In this document: positions 1 to 5,056 of the stretch, one piece after another | Numbering within the stretch: position 1 is the first letter of the stretch | Layout: every line of letters begins with the position of its first letter | Assembly (NCBI GenBank): GCA_035551575.1 | Contig: DASZNJ010000448.1 | Span: forward strand, 1 to 5,056 | Length of the DNA: 5,056 nt | Direction: 5' to 3' | Source: JABFXC01 sp035551575 | GTDB lineage: Bacteria > Gemmatimonadota > Gemmatimonadetes > Gemmatimonadales > Gemmatimonadaceae | The notes under the pieces: generated by a model | Seen by the model: only the letters and a program-made list of their open reading frames with translations | What the model was told of the DNA's origin: nothing | Database searches by the model: none | Translations under genes and position numbers: made by a program

Positions 1-1569
1 GCGCGCGACCCAGAAGAAGAGGATCTCCGGCGCCGTCACCAGGACGTCGCCGGGATAGAACGTCGTCAGGTCGCGCGCGTCGCGATCCGGCCAGCCTAAC
101 GTCGAGATCGGCCAGAGCCACGACGAGAACCAGGTGTCGAGCACGTCGTCGTCCTGGCGCACGCCCCCCTTGCAGTTCGGGCACGCGGTCGGGTCCTCGC
201 GCAGCGCGTCCTCCCAGCCGCAGCTGTCGCAGTAGAACACCGGCACCCGGTGCCCCCACCAGAGCTGGCGCGAGATGTTCCAGTCGCGAATCCCCTCGAG
301 CCAGTTCACGTAGACCGCCTCGTGCCGCTCGGGGAGGATCCGCGTGCGCCCCGACCGCACCGCCTCGAGCGCGGGCTCGGCCAGTGGCTTCATCCGCACG
401 AACCACTGGTCGGAGAGCCGCGGCTCGACGACGGTGTCGCAGCGGTAGCAGTGCCTGACGGCGTGTCGGTGCGGCTCCGCCCTGACCAGGCTGCCCTCGG
501 CCTCGAGCTGGGCGACGATCATCTTCCGCGCCGCGAAGCGATCGACGCCGCGCAGCTGCGCCGGGACGCGGCCGCTCGCGTCGGCGCCCTCGCCCATCGT
601 CCCGTCGGGATTCATGATCACCGGCATCGCCAGCTTGTGGCGCTTCCCGACCTCGAAGTCGTTCGGGTCGTGCGCCGGCGTGATCTTGACGACCCCCGTG
701 CCGAACGCCGGGTCCGCGTACTCGTCGGCGATGATCGGGATCTCGATCCCGGCGATCGGCAGCGTCACCGTGCGGCCGATCAGCGCCTTGTACCGCTCGT
801 CTTCGGGATTCACCGCGACGGCGACGTCGCCGAGCATCGTCTCCGGCCGGGTCGTCGCGACGGTGAGTCCCTGCGACGGATCGTCGCTGAGCGAGTACAT
901 GATGTGATACAGCTTGCCATCCTCGTCCTCGTGCTCCGCCTCCTCGTCGCTGAGCGATGTCAGGCAGCGCGAGCACCAGTGGATCACGCGATGTCCGCGG
1001 TAGATCAGCCCGTCCTCGTAGAGCCGGACGAACGCCTCGCGCACCGCGACGGACATCTCCGGCGAGAGCGTGTAGCGCGTCCGCGTCCAGTCGCACGAGG
1101 CGCCGATCGCCTTGAGCTGGTCGAGGATCTCGCCCCCGGTCGTGCGCACGAACTCCTCGGTCCGCGCGACGAACGCATCGCGCCCGAGGTCGAAGCGGGT
1201 CTTCCCCTCGGCGGCGAGCTGCTTCTCGACGACGTTCTGCGTCGCGATGCCGGCGTGGTCGGTGCCGGGGAGCCAGAGCGCCTCGTCGCCGGCCATGCGC
1301 CGCCAGCGGATCAGCACGTCCTGCACGGTGTTGTTCAGCCCGTGCCCGACGTGGAGGATCGCCGTCACGTTAGGCGGCGGCATCATGATCGTGAACGGCT
1401 CGGCCTGGCCGCCCTGCCGGGTCGTGCGCTCCGGGCGCGCCGTGAACACGCCGCCGCGTGTCCAGTCCGCATAGAGTGCAGACGCTGTTGCCGCGGGATC
1501 GTACTGCGCGGGGATCTCCGCCGGTTGGCTACCGGAAGAGGTCGGGGGCAGAGGGGCGGAAGCTGTCAT
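1..1569 (-). CDS. valS: Valyl-tRNA synthetase (ValRS), N-terminal 523 residues, 3' end beyond the window
   Basis: This cytoplasmic class I synthetase ligates valine to tRNA-Val using ATP and hydrolyses mischarged Thr-tRNA-Val. Reading the minus strand from the ATG at 1569 gives 523 codons with no stop. Visible in order: the PPPNVT segment (64-69) with the HIGH-type signature HVGH (73-76); PGTDHAGIATQ (101-111); the editing (CP1) domain, about 200-360, with ATTRPETMLGD (238-248) and GTGVVKITPAHDPNDF (290-305); zinc-type CxxC pairs at C374/C377, C447/C450 and C463/C466; DQWF (387-390); DVLDTWFSSWLWP (475-487); and FFWVAR (518-523). The KMSKS loop, anticodon-binding domain and C-terminal coiled coil lie off the left edge, so roughly 40% of a usual ~880-residue ValRS is missing. 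The start at 1569 places the usual YDPAATAS segment at residue 23. An in-frame ATG at 1626 would add 19 residues of non-conserved look, so I prefer 1569. Neither start has a clear Shine-Dalgarno sequence. The family call is very secure; the start is less so. Confidence 0.97.
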   Translation of the reverse strand, partial: MTASAPLPPTSSGSQPAEIPAQYDPAATASALYADWTRGGVFTARPERTTRQGGQAEPFTIMMPPPNVTAILHVGHGLNNTVQDVLIRWRRMAGDEALWLPGTDHAGIATQNVVEKQLAAEGKTRFDLGRDAFVARTEEFVRTTGGEILDQLKAIGASCDWTRTRYTLSPEMSVAVREAFVRLYEDGLIYRGHRVIHWCSRCLTSLSDEEAEHEDEDGKLYHIMYSLSDDPSQGLTVATTRPETMLGDVAVAVNPEDERYKALIGRTVTLPIAGIEIPIIADEYADPAFGTGVVKITPAHDPNDFEVGKRHKLAMPVIMNPDGTMGEGADASGRVPAQLRGVDRFAARKMIVAQLEAEGSLVRAEPHRHAVRHCYRCDTVVEPRLSDQWFVRMKPLAEPALEAVRSGRTRILPERHEAVYVNWLEGIRDWNISRQLWWGHRVPVFYCDSCGWEDALREDPTACPNCKGGVRQDDDVLDTWFSSWLWPISTLGWPDRDARDLTTFYPGDVLVTAPEILFFWVAR

Positions 1570-1745
1570 CAGGCGTGCGGAGGTACGCTGCTCGAGCCGG
1601 AAGCTGCAAGCTAACCGGCCGCCCATTGTCGCCGGAAGCGATCCGACCCCTCTGCCGGAGGGAAAAGCAGCGGGGTCGGGGCACCGCACGCGATGCGCGT
1701 GGTGCCCCGACCCCTCGAACCGCCGTGCGTCAGCGCGTCAGTCGA
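1570..1745 (-). other. valS upstream region (intergenic gap to the BON gene)
   Basis: This 176-base gap lies between the stop of the BON-domain gene and the preferred valS start. It contains the hairpin annotated at 1672-1714. On the minus strand it also carries AGGGGTCGGA (1651-1642), which matches the core of the repeats after thrS. GGCAGAGGGG in the leader (1656-1647) is perfectly complementary to bases 1556-1547, inside the first codons of valS. An in-frame ATG at 1626 leaves a longer valS N-terminus possible. I find no convincing -35/-10 pair for a separate valS promoter and no match to the T-box consensus. Because the hairpin separates the two genes, valS may have its own promoter here or may be transcribed by read-through from the BON gene. 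Confidence 0.5.
1672..1714 (-). terminator. Strong hairpin, probable terminator of the BON-domain gene or valS leader attenuator
   Basis: The arms GGGGTCGGGGCACC (1672-1685) and GGTGCCCCGACCCC (1701-1714) are perfect 14-bp inverted repeats. The loop can add a 4-bp stem (ACGC 1688-1691 with GCGT 1697-1700) around a 2-base bulge, giving up to 18 pairs. On the minus strand it lies 31 bases after the BON-gene stop. It is followed by a weak U run (TTTT at 1666-1663, five bases from the stem). That fits a rho-independent terminator with an imperfect U tract. Its position 5' of valS also allows an attenuator role, and the arms resemble a repeat motif seen elsewhere in the window, so it could be a dispersed palindrome. 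The fold is seen directly; the function is inferred. Confidence 0.6.
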
Positions 1746-2588
1746 TCAATCGGCGCGGTAGGGGGCGTTGTTCGAACCCGGCTCGCCGATCGGCTTCGAC
1801 TCCGGGGAGTCGAGCGGTGCGGCGACGTGGTCGCCCTTCGGGACCCCGGTCGGGGCGATCGGGGCACCGCCGGTGCGGTCACCCTTGGCTGCCTTCTTCG
1901 CGCGCGAACGGCGCTCGGCGAGGCCCTCGGTGTCATCGGCCGCGTTCTCGAGCGCGGCCTGCTCGGAGAGCCACTTTTCCTGGAGCTCGGTGTGCGGGTC
2001 GGCGTGGCGGTCGATCTCGGCCGACGAGCCCTGGCGGCGCGCGCCGGTGCCGACCTGCTGCCCTTCCCAGCGCGCGGTGTTCAGCGCGTCGTCGCCACCC
2101 GCGTAGCGCTCGAAGTTCTCCTCGAGCTGCTCTTCCTCCTCGCCGACGTTGAGCCGGTTGACGACCGTGTCGACGCCGACGACCCCGCGCGCGAGCGTCA
2201 CCGCGTGCTCGGCCTCCTCCTCGGTTTCGACCCAGCCGGCGAGCTCGATGATCCCTTCGCCGATCTCCCCGATGTCCACCGCGCGCTCGCTGAGGATCGG
2301 GTCGTTCATGTACGCCTCGAGGACGTTCTCCTCGAGCGACGCGCCGACGTACGACTCGTCGCCTTCGCCGTAGGAGTCGTCGTCCTCCTCCTCGAACTCG
2401 TCGGCGTCGAGATCCTCCGCGCCCCCGCGGCCGAGTGCTCCGCGCAGCCGGGAGGTGAGTGCACCGAGCCCTCCGGCGCGTTGCGCGAAGAAGGCGCCCG
2501 CGACGAAACCGACCAGCGCACCAGCGGCAACGCTCATCGCGAGGCCAGCACCCGACGGTCCGCGATCACGATAGCGAAAGGAAGCCAT
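1746..2588 (-). CDS. Membrane-anchored BON-domain protein, 280 residues
   Basis: The function is not established. BON domains are small alpha/beta modules of OsmY-type periplasmic and envelope proteins, thought to bind phospholipids or other ligands. Residues 14-36 form a Gly/Ala-rich hydrophobic helix (core SVAAGALVGFVAGAFFA), probably a single membrane anchor. It is followed by basic residues and a strongly acidic stretch (57-79, rich in Asp/Glu). The BON fold is recognisable at about 84-149: LEENVLEAYMNDP, a strand with GIIELAGWV, a helix EEEAEHAVTLARG, and the typical ending GVVGVDTVVNRLNV. The rest (150-280) is polar, low in hydrophobics and probably disordered, with a basic patch near 226-238. 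The start at 2588 places the helix near the N-terminus, and the only nearby purine signal is a weak AGG. It reads in the same direction as valS, 176 bases upstream of it. The membrane topology (soluble part in the periplasm or the cytoplasm) cannot be decided from sequence alone. Confidence 0.88.
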   Translation of the reverse strand: MASFRYRDRGPSGAGLAMSVAAGALVGFVAGAFFAQRAGGLGALTSRLRGALGRGGAEDLDADEFEEEDDDSYGEGDESYVGASLEENVLEAYMNDPILSERAVDIGEIGEGIIELAGWVETEEEAEHAVTLARGVVGVDTVVNRLNVGEEEEQLEENFERYAGGDDALNTARWEGQQVGTGARRQGSSAEIDRHADPHTELQEKWLSEQAALENAADDTEGLAERRSRAKKAAKGDRTGGAPIAPTGVPKGDHVAAPLDSPESKPIGEPGSNNAPYRAD

Positions 2589-2616
2589 AAGAACCTGTGG
2601 CGAAGTGAGTTGCGTG

Positions 2617-2624
2617 ACTATAGT
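2617..2624. promoter_or_regulatory. Palindromic -10-like element, candidate divergent promoter
   Basis: ACTATAGT is a perfect 8-bp palindrome in an otherwise GC-rich gap, so TATAGT reads as a -10-like hexamer on both strands. On the minus strand it ends 28 bases before the BON-gene ATG, a sensible distance for a short leader. On the plus strand it would drive the small membrane-protein gene from about 140 bases upstream. No good TTGACA-like -35 box lies at 16-18 bases on either strand, so the assignment rests on position and AT content only. Confidence 0.35.
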
Positions 2625-2630
2625 TTCACG

Positions 2631-2657
2631 TCTTGTCCCCCGCGAGGGGGTGCAAGA
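2631..2657. other. Compact hairpin in the divergent intergenic region
   Basis: TCTTG (2631-2635) pairs with CAAGA (2653-2657), and CCCCC (2637-2641) pairs with GGGGG (2646-2650). A small internal loop (T against TG) separates the two helices. On the plus strand the apical loop is GCGA, a GNRA tetraloop, which favours a plus-strand RNA structure in the leader of the small membrane-protein gene. No U run follows on either strand, so it does not look like a terminator. It could equally be an operator-like inverted repeat bound as DNA. The fold is visible; the role is unknown. Confidence 0.4.
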
Positions 2658-2763
2658 TCAAGGCCACCTACCGATACTCGAAAGTCGCGCGGCGCCGTCA
2701 TCCGCGTCGCGCGAACGCGTCCAGAAACGCGCCTCCAGCCAGCGCCGGCACACTCACACGTCG

Positions 2764-2910
2764 ATGACGAACCCGCAATCGCAGCCACCGGAAGAGCCGG
2801 TACCGTTCTCACGGCTCGTCGTGTGGGGTGCGATCGCCGTTGTCCTCGTGCTCGGCATCTGGCTGTACATCCGCTTCGGACGCGTGGTCGCGCCGCTCAT
2901 CAACTCGTAG
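2764..2910 (+). CDS. Small single-pass membrane protein, 48 residues, function unknown
   Basis: I do not recognise this as a named family. The predicted peptide begins MTNPQSQPPEEPVPFSR, a short polar Pro-rich head. A clear hydrophobic helix follows at about 18-37 (VVWGAIAVVLVLGIWLYI), then a basic Arg-containing tail ending VAPLINS. The positive-inside rule is ambiguous because there is an Arg on each side (R17; R37 and R40). The same frame is open back to an ATG at 2605, which would give 101 residues. That extension crosses the intergenic hairpin and the -10-like element and has no hydrophobic or conserved character, so 2764 is preferred. No Shine-Dalgarno sequence is evident. The gene lies 87 bases upstream of thrS on the same strand and diverges from the BON gene. 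Tiny hydrophobic frames can occur by chance, but the compact helix and position support a real gene. Confidence 0.62.
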   Translation: MTNPQSQPPEEPVPFSRLVVWGAIAVVLVLGIWLYIRFGRVVAPLINS

Positions 2911-2925
2911 CGCGCACCGCCGAGC

Positions 2926-2960
2926 GCGCACGCGTCGCGCACGCGTCGCGCTCGCGACGC
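2926..2960 (+). repeat. 11-bp tandem repeat with a short hairpin, upstream of thrS
   Basis: GCGCACGCGTC occurs twice in perfect tandem (2926-2936, 2937-2947). A diverged third unit, GCGCTCGCGAC, follows (2948-2958). The end of the array can fold as a 7-bp stem, GCGTCGC (2943-2949) with GCGACGC (2954-2960), around a GCTC loop. It begins 15 bases after the stop of the small membrane-protein gene and ends 37 bases before the thrS ATG. No T run follows, so a terminator role is weakly supported. It may be simple GC-rich slippage or part of the thrS leader. Confidence 0.45.
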
Positions 2961-2997
2961 CGCCGAACCCCACGAATCTGTCCGCCCCGCGAATCTC

Positions 2998-4947
2998 ATG
3001 ATCGATCGACCCGCCGCGTCCGACGCGCCGCTCAAGCTCACACTTCCGGACGGTTCGGTCCGCGAGGTCGCGCCGGGAACGCTCCCGCGCGAGGTCGTCG
3101 GCAACATCGGGCCGCGGCTCCTCCAGGCGGCGGTCGCGGTCGAGGTCGACGGTGCGGTGCAGGACCTGATGACCCCCCTCCGCCGCAGTGGGTCCTTCCG
3201 CGTGATCACGGACAAGGACCCGAAGGCGCTCGACGTGCTCCGCCACTCGACGGCGCACGTGCTCGCGACCGCGGTCCGCCGCCTCCGCCCCGACGCCCAG
3301 ATCGGCTTCGGGCCGGCGATCGAGGACGGCTTCTACTACGACTTCGGCGTCGACAAGCCGTTCACTCCCGAGGATCTCGAGCAGTTCGAGGCGGAGATGC
3401 GCAAAGTTGTCGCCGACAAGCTCCCGTTCGTGCGGGCGGAGGTGAGCCGCAGCGAGGCGAAGCGGCGCTTCGCCGACGACCCGCTCAAGCTCGAGCGCAT
3501 CGAGGACCTCGGCGCGGACGAGATCATCTCGACGTACACCGACGGGCCGTTCATCGACCTCTGTCGCGGACCGCACGTCCCCGACACCGGGCGGATCGCG
3601 CAGTTCAAGCTGACGCACGCCGCCGGTGCCTACTGGCGCGGCGACGAGAAGCGGCAGATGCTGCAGCGCATCTACGGCACCGCGTTCTTCAGGAAGGAGG
3701 ACCTCGACGCGTACCTGCACCGGATCGAGGAGTCGAAGCGGCGCGACCACCGCACGTTGGGCGCGGCGCTCGACCTCTTCAGCACCGACCAGCGCGTCGG
3801 GGCGGGGCTGATCCTCTGGCACCCGAAGGGGGCGATCGTCCGCAACGAGATCGAGAGCTACGAGAAGGAGCTCATCCTCCGCCACGGCTACGAGCTGGTC
3901 TACACCCCCCACATCGTCAGCGAGAAGCTGTTCGAGATCTCCGGACACCTGCAGACGTTCAAGGAGAACATGTTCGGGGCGATGGAGGTCGAGGGCGCGG
4001 CGTACCGCCCGAAGCCGATGAACTGCCCCGGCCACATCTGCATCTACGAGAGCCACCAGCGTTCGTACCGCGACCTCCCGATCCGCTATGCCGAGTTCGG
4101 GACCGTCTACCGCTACGAGCGGAGCGGGGTGCTGCACGGGATGCTCCGCGTCCGCGGCTTCACCCAGGACGACGCCCACGTCTTCTGCACGAAGGATCAG
4201 ATCGACAACGAGATCGCGCGGCTGCTCGACCTCGTCGACGAGATGCTCAAGACCTTCGGCTACCCGTACACGATCGAGCTGTCGACGCGCCCGGAGAAGG
4301 CGTTAGGCGAGCCGGAGCAGTGGCGCTGGGCGGAGGAGAAGCTGGCCGAGGTCCTGAAGGGGCGCGGCCAGGAGTACACGATCGACGAAGGGGGGGGCGC
4401 GTTCTACGGGCCGAAGCTCGACTTCAAGCTGATCGACGCGATCGGCCGGAAGTGGCAGGGACCGACGGTGCAGCTCGACTTCAACCTTCCCGAGCGCTTC
4501 GAGCTCGAATACATCGGCGACGACAACACGCGCCATCGTCCCTTCATGCTCCACCGCGTCCTCGTCGGCAGCATGGAGCGCTTCGTCGGCGGCCTGATCG
4601 AGCACTACGCGGGCGCCTTCCCGGTCTGGCTCGCGCCGGAACAGGTGCGCGTGATCCCGATCAGCGAGGACGTGACCGCCGCGGCGGCTGCCGCCGCCGA
4701 CATGATGAAGGCGGCCGGGCTGCGCGCACACCTCGACGCGCGCCACGAGACGCTCAAGTACCGCGTCCGCGACGGCGAGGTTATGAAGGTCCCGTACATG
4801 GCGGTGATCGGCGCCCGCGAAGCGGAGCAGGGGACGGTCGCGGTCCGCGCCCGCGGAGCGGCCGGGAACAAGCAGGAGATCATGCCCCTCGCCGACTTCA
4901 TCGCGAGGGTGGTCAAGGAAAAGGAGACGCGCGCCGTCTCCGCCTGA
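2998..4947 (+). CDS. thrS: Threonyl-tRNA synthetase (ThrRS), complete, 649 residues
   Basis: This cytoplasmic class II synthetase charges tRNA-Thr with threonine and clears Ser-tRNA-Thr in its N-terminal editing domain. The full bacterial layout is present at normal length. The TGS domain is about 11-71 (LKLTLPDGSVREV). The editing domain carries HSTAH (H83, H87) and LCRGPHVP (C189, H193), the usual HxxxH/CxxxH metal-type set. Motif 1 lies around LWHPKGAIVRNEIE (273-286). MNCPGH supplies zinc ligand C343. Motif 2 is YRYERSGVLHGMLRVRGFTQ (371-390) with R372. DDAHVF supplies H394. Motif 3 includes HRVLVGSMERFVGGLIEHY (519-537) with the third zinc ligand H519. The anticodon-binding domain (about 545-640) includes RHETLKYRVRDGE and PYMAVIGARE. 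The ATG at 2998 sits just ahead of the TGS domain, as expected, although no Shine-Dalgarno sequence is visible. The small membrane-protein gene precedes it by 87 bases. The common downstream partner infC does not begin within the 109 bases left in the window. Confidence 0.99.
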   Translation: MIDRPAASDAPLKLTLPDGSVREVAPGTLPREVVGNIGPRLLQAAVAVEVDGAVQDLMTPLRRSGSFRVITDKDPKALDVLRHSTAHVLATAVRRLRPDAQIGFGPAIEDGFYYDFGVDKPFTPEDLEQFEAEMRKVVADKLPFVRAEVSRSEAKRRFADDPLKLERIEDLGADEIISTYTDGPFIDLCRGPHVPDTGRIAQFKLTHAAGAYWRGDEKRQMLQRIYGTAFFRKEDLDAYLHRIEESKRRDHRTLGAALDLFSTDQRVGAGLILWHPKGAIVRNEIESYEKELILRHGYELVYTPHIVSEKLFEISGHLQTFKENMFGAMEVEGAAYRPKPMNCPGHICIYESHQRSYRDLPIRYAEFGTVYRYERSGVLHGMLRVRGFTQDDAHVFCTKDQIDNEIARLLDLVDEMLKTFGYPYTIELSTRPEKALGEPEQWRWAEEKLAEVLKGRGQEYTIDEGGGAFYGPKLDFKLIDAIGRKWQGPTVQLDFNLPERFELEYIGDDNTRHRPFMLHRVLVGSMERFVGGLIEHYAGAFPVWLAPEQVRVIPISEDVTAAAAAAADMMKAAGLRAHLDARHETLKYRVRDGEVMKVPYMAVIGAREAEQGTVAVRARGAAGNKQEIMPLADFIARVVKEKETRAVSA

Positions 4948-4955
4948 TCACATTT

Positions 4956-5056
4956 CTTCAAGGGGTCAGAGTCGTCGAACGGCGATGATGCGCGACGGCG
5001 TTCGATGAGGCGAGCTTCCAGGGGTCGGAGTCGTCGAACGGCGATGATGCGCGACG
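4956..5056 (+). repeat. 59-bp-period direct repeat after thrS, second copy cut by the window edge
   Basis: Bases 4956-4997 and 5015-5056 match at 40 of 42 positions (differences at 4960/5019 and 4968/5027). They share AGGGGTC(A/G)GAGTCGTCG and then AACGGCGATGATGCGCGACG. The units are separated by 17 bases, giving a 59-bp period, and the second copy still matches at the last base, so the array probably continues. It starts 8 bases after the thrS stop. No coding sequence is evident. The pattern suits a REP-like or other dispersed palindromic repeat, or the edge of a short tandem array. The variable-spacer look of a CRISPR cannot be tested with fewer than two full units. Confidence 0.75.
4972..5008 (+). 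other. Hairpin formed by the first repeat unit and its spacer
   Basis: TCGTCGAACG (4972-4981) can pair with CGTTCGATGA (4999-5008) over 10 positions, including one G-U pair, around a 17-base loop. It lies 24 bases after the thrS stop. There is no T run after the right arm, so it is not a standard rho-independent terminator. It may still protect the 3' end of the thrS message. The second repeat unit has the same left arm at 5031-5040, and its partner arm would fall just outside the window. Confidence 0.45.

Noticed and set aside
250..1614. Open frame of 454 codons on the plus strand
   Set aside because: It is antisense to valS, which carries unmistakable ValRS motifs throughout this interval. 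The Arg-rich translation has no family resemblance.
1570..1745. Possible T-box riboswitch ahead of valS
   Set aside because: Synthetase leaders often carry T-boxes, but I find no AGGGTGGNACCGCG-like antiterminator sequence and the leader is short. GGGGCACC on the hairpin is only a superficial resemblance.
2605..2763. N-terminal extension of the small membrane protein to an ATG at 2605
   Set aside because: The extra residues are encoded by the intergenic hairpin and promoter-like region and show no protein-like features. The start at 2764 gives a compact head-helix-tail protein.
2809..4179. Open frame of 456 codons on the minus strand
   Set aside because: It is antisense to thrS and the small membrane-protein gene. 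Its composition is typical of a complementary shadow frame.
1458..4988. Open frame of 1176 codons on the plus strand
   Set aside because: It runs antisense through the valS start and the BON gene and out of frame through thrS. Its translation is Arg/Pro/Ala-rich with no recognisable domain, as expected of a shadow frame in GC-rich DNA.
4956..5056. CRISPR array
   Set aside because: There are only two units, the gap is 17 bases, the repeat is 42 bases and the left arm pairs with the spacer. That is unlike a CRISPR repeat-spacer pattern, and no cas gene is in view.

Overview
This window comes from a GC-rich bacterial chromosome. Codon third positions are strongly G/C. It holds two aminoacyl-tRNA synthetase genes, on opposite strands and transcribed away from each other, with two small or poorly characterised envelope-type genes between them. 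The protein sequences look like those of high-GC soil or sediment lineages such as Gemmatimonadota. That placement is a weak inference from general sequence character; no 16S or other marker is present.

Layout, left to right. (1) 1-1569, minus strand: the N-terminal 523 codons of valyl-tRNA synthetase (valS), cut by the left window edge before the KMSKS loop. (2) 1570-1745: a gap with a strong GC-rich hairpin (1672-1714), probably the terminator of the next gene and possibly a valS leader element. (3) 1746-2588, minus strand: a 280-residue membrane-anchored BON-domain protein. (4) 2589-2763: a divergent intergenic region with an ACTATAGT palindrome that could supply a -10 element on either strand, and a compact hairpin. 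(5) 2764-2910, plus strand: a 48-residue single-pass membrane protein of unknown function. (6) 2911-2997: a short gap with an 11-bp tandem repeat. (7) 2998-4947, plus strand: complete threonyl-tRNA synthetase (thrS) with all catalytic, zinc and editing residues visible. (8) 4948-5056: the start of a 59-bp-period direct repeat that can fold into hairpins and runs off the right edge.

The two synthetases charge tRNA-Val and tRNA-Thr for translation. The BON protein and the small membrane protein have no evident link to aminoacylation. They look like envelope genes that share promoters with the synthetases by position. None of the four start codons has a clear Shine-Dalgarno sequence.

I see no prophage, CRISPR array, defence system, biosynthetic cluster or RNA gene. 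The unexplained signals are non-coding: a GGGGTC(A/G)G-type motif in both the valS leader and the repeats after thrS, a repeated octamer CGTTAGGC that brings rare TTA leucine codons into both synthetases, and the small hairpins. Several very long reading frames overlap the real genes (for example 1458-4988 plus and 2809-4179 minus). They are high-GC shadows and are not annotated.
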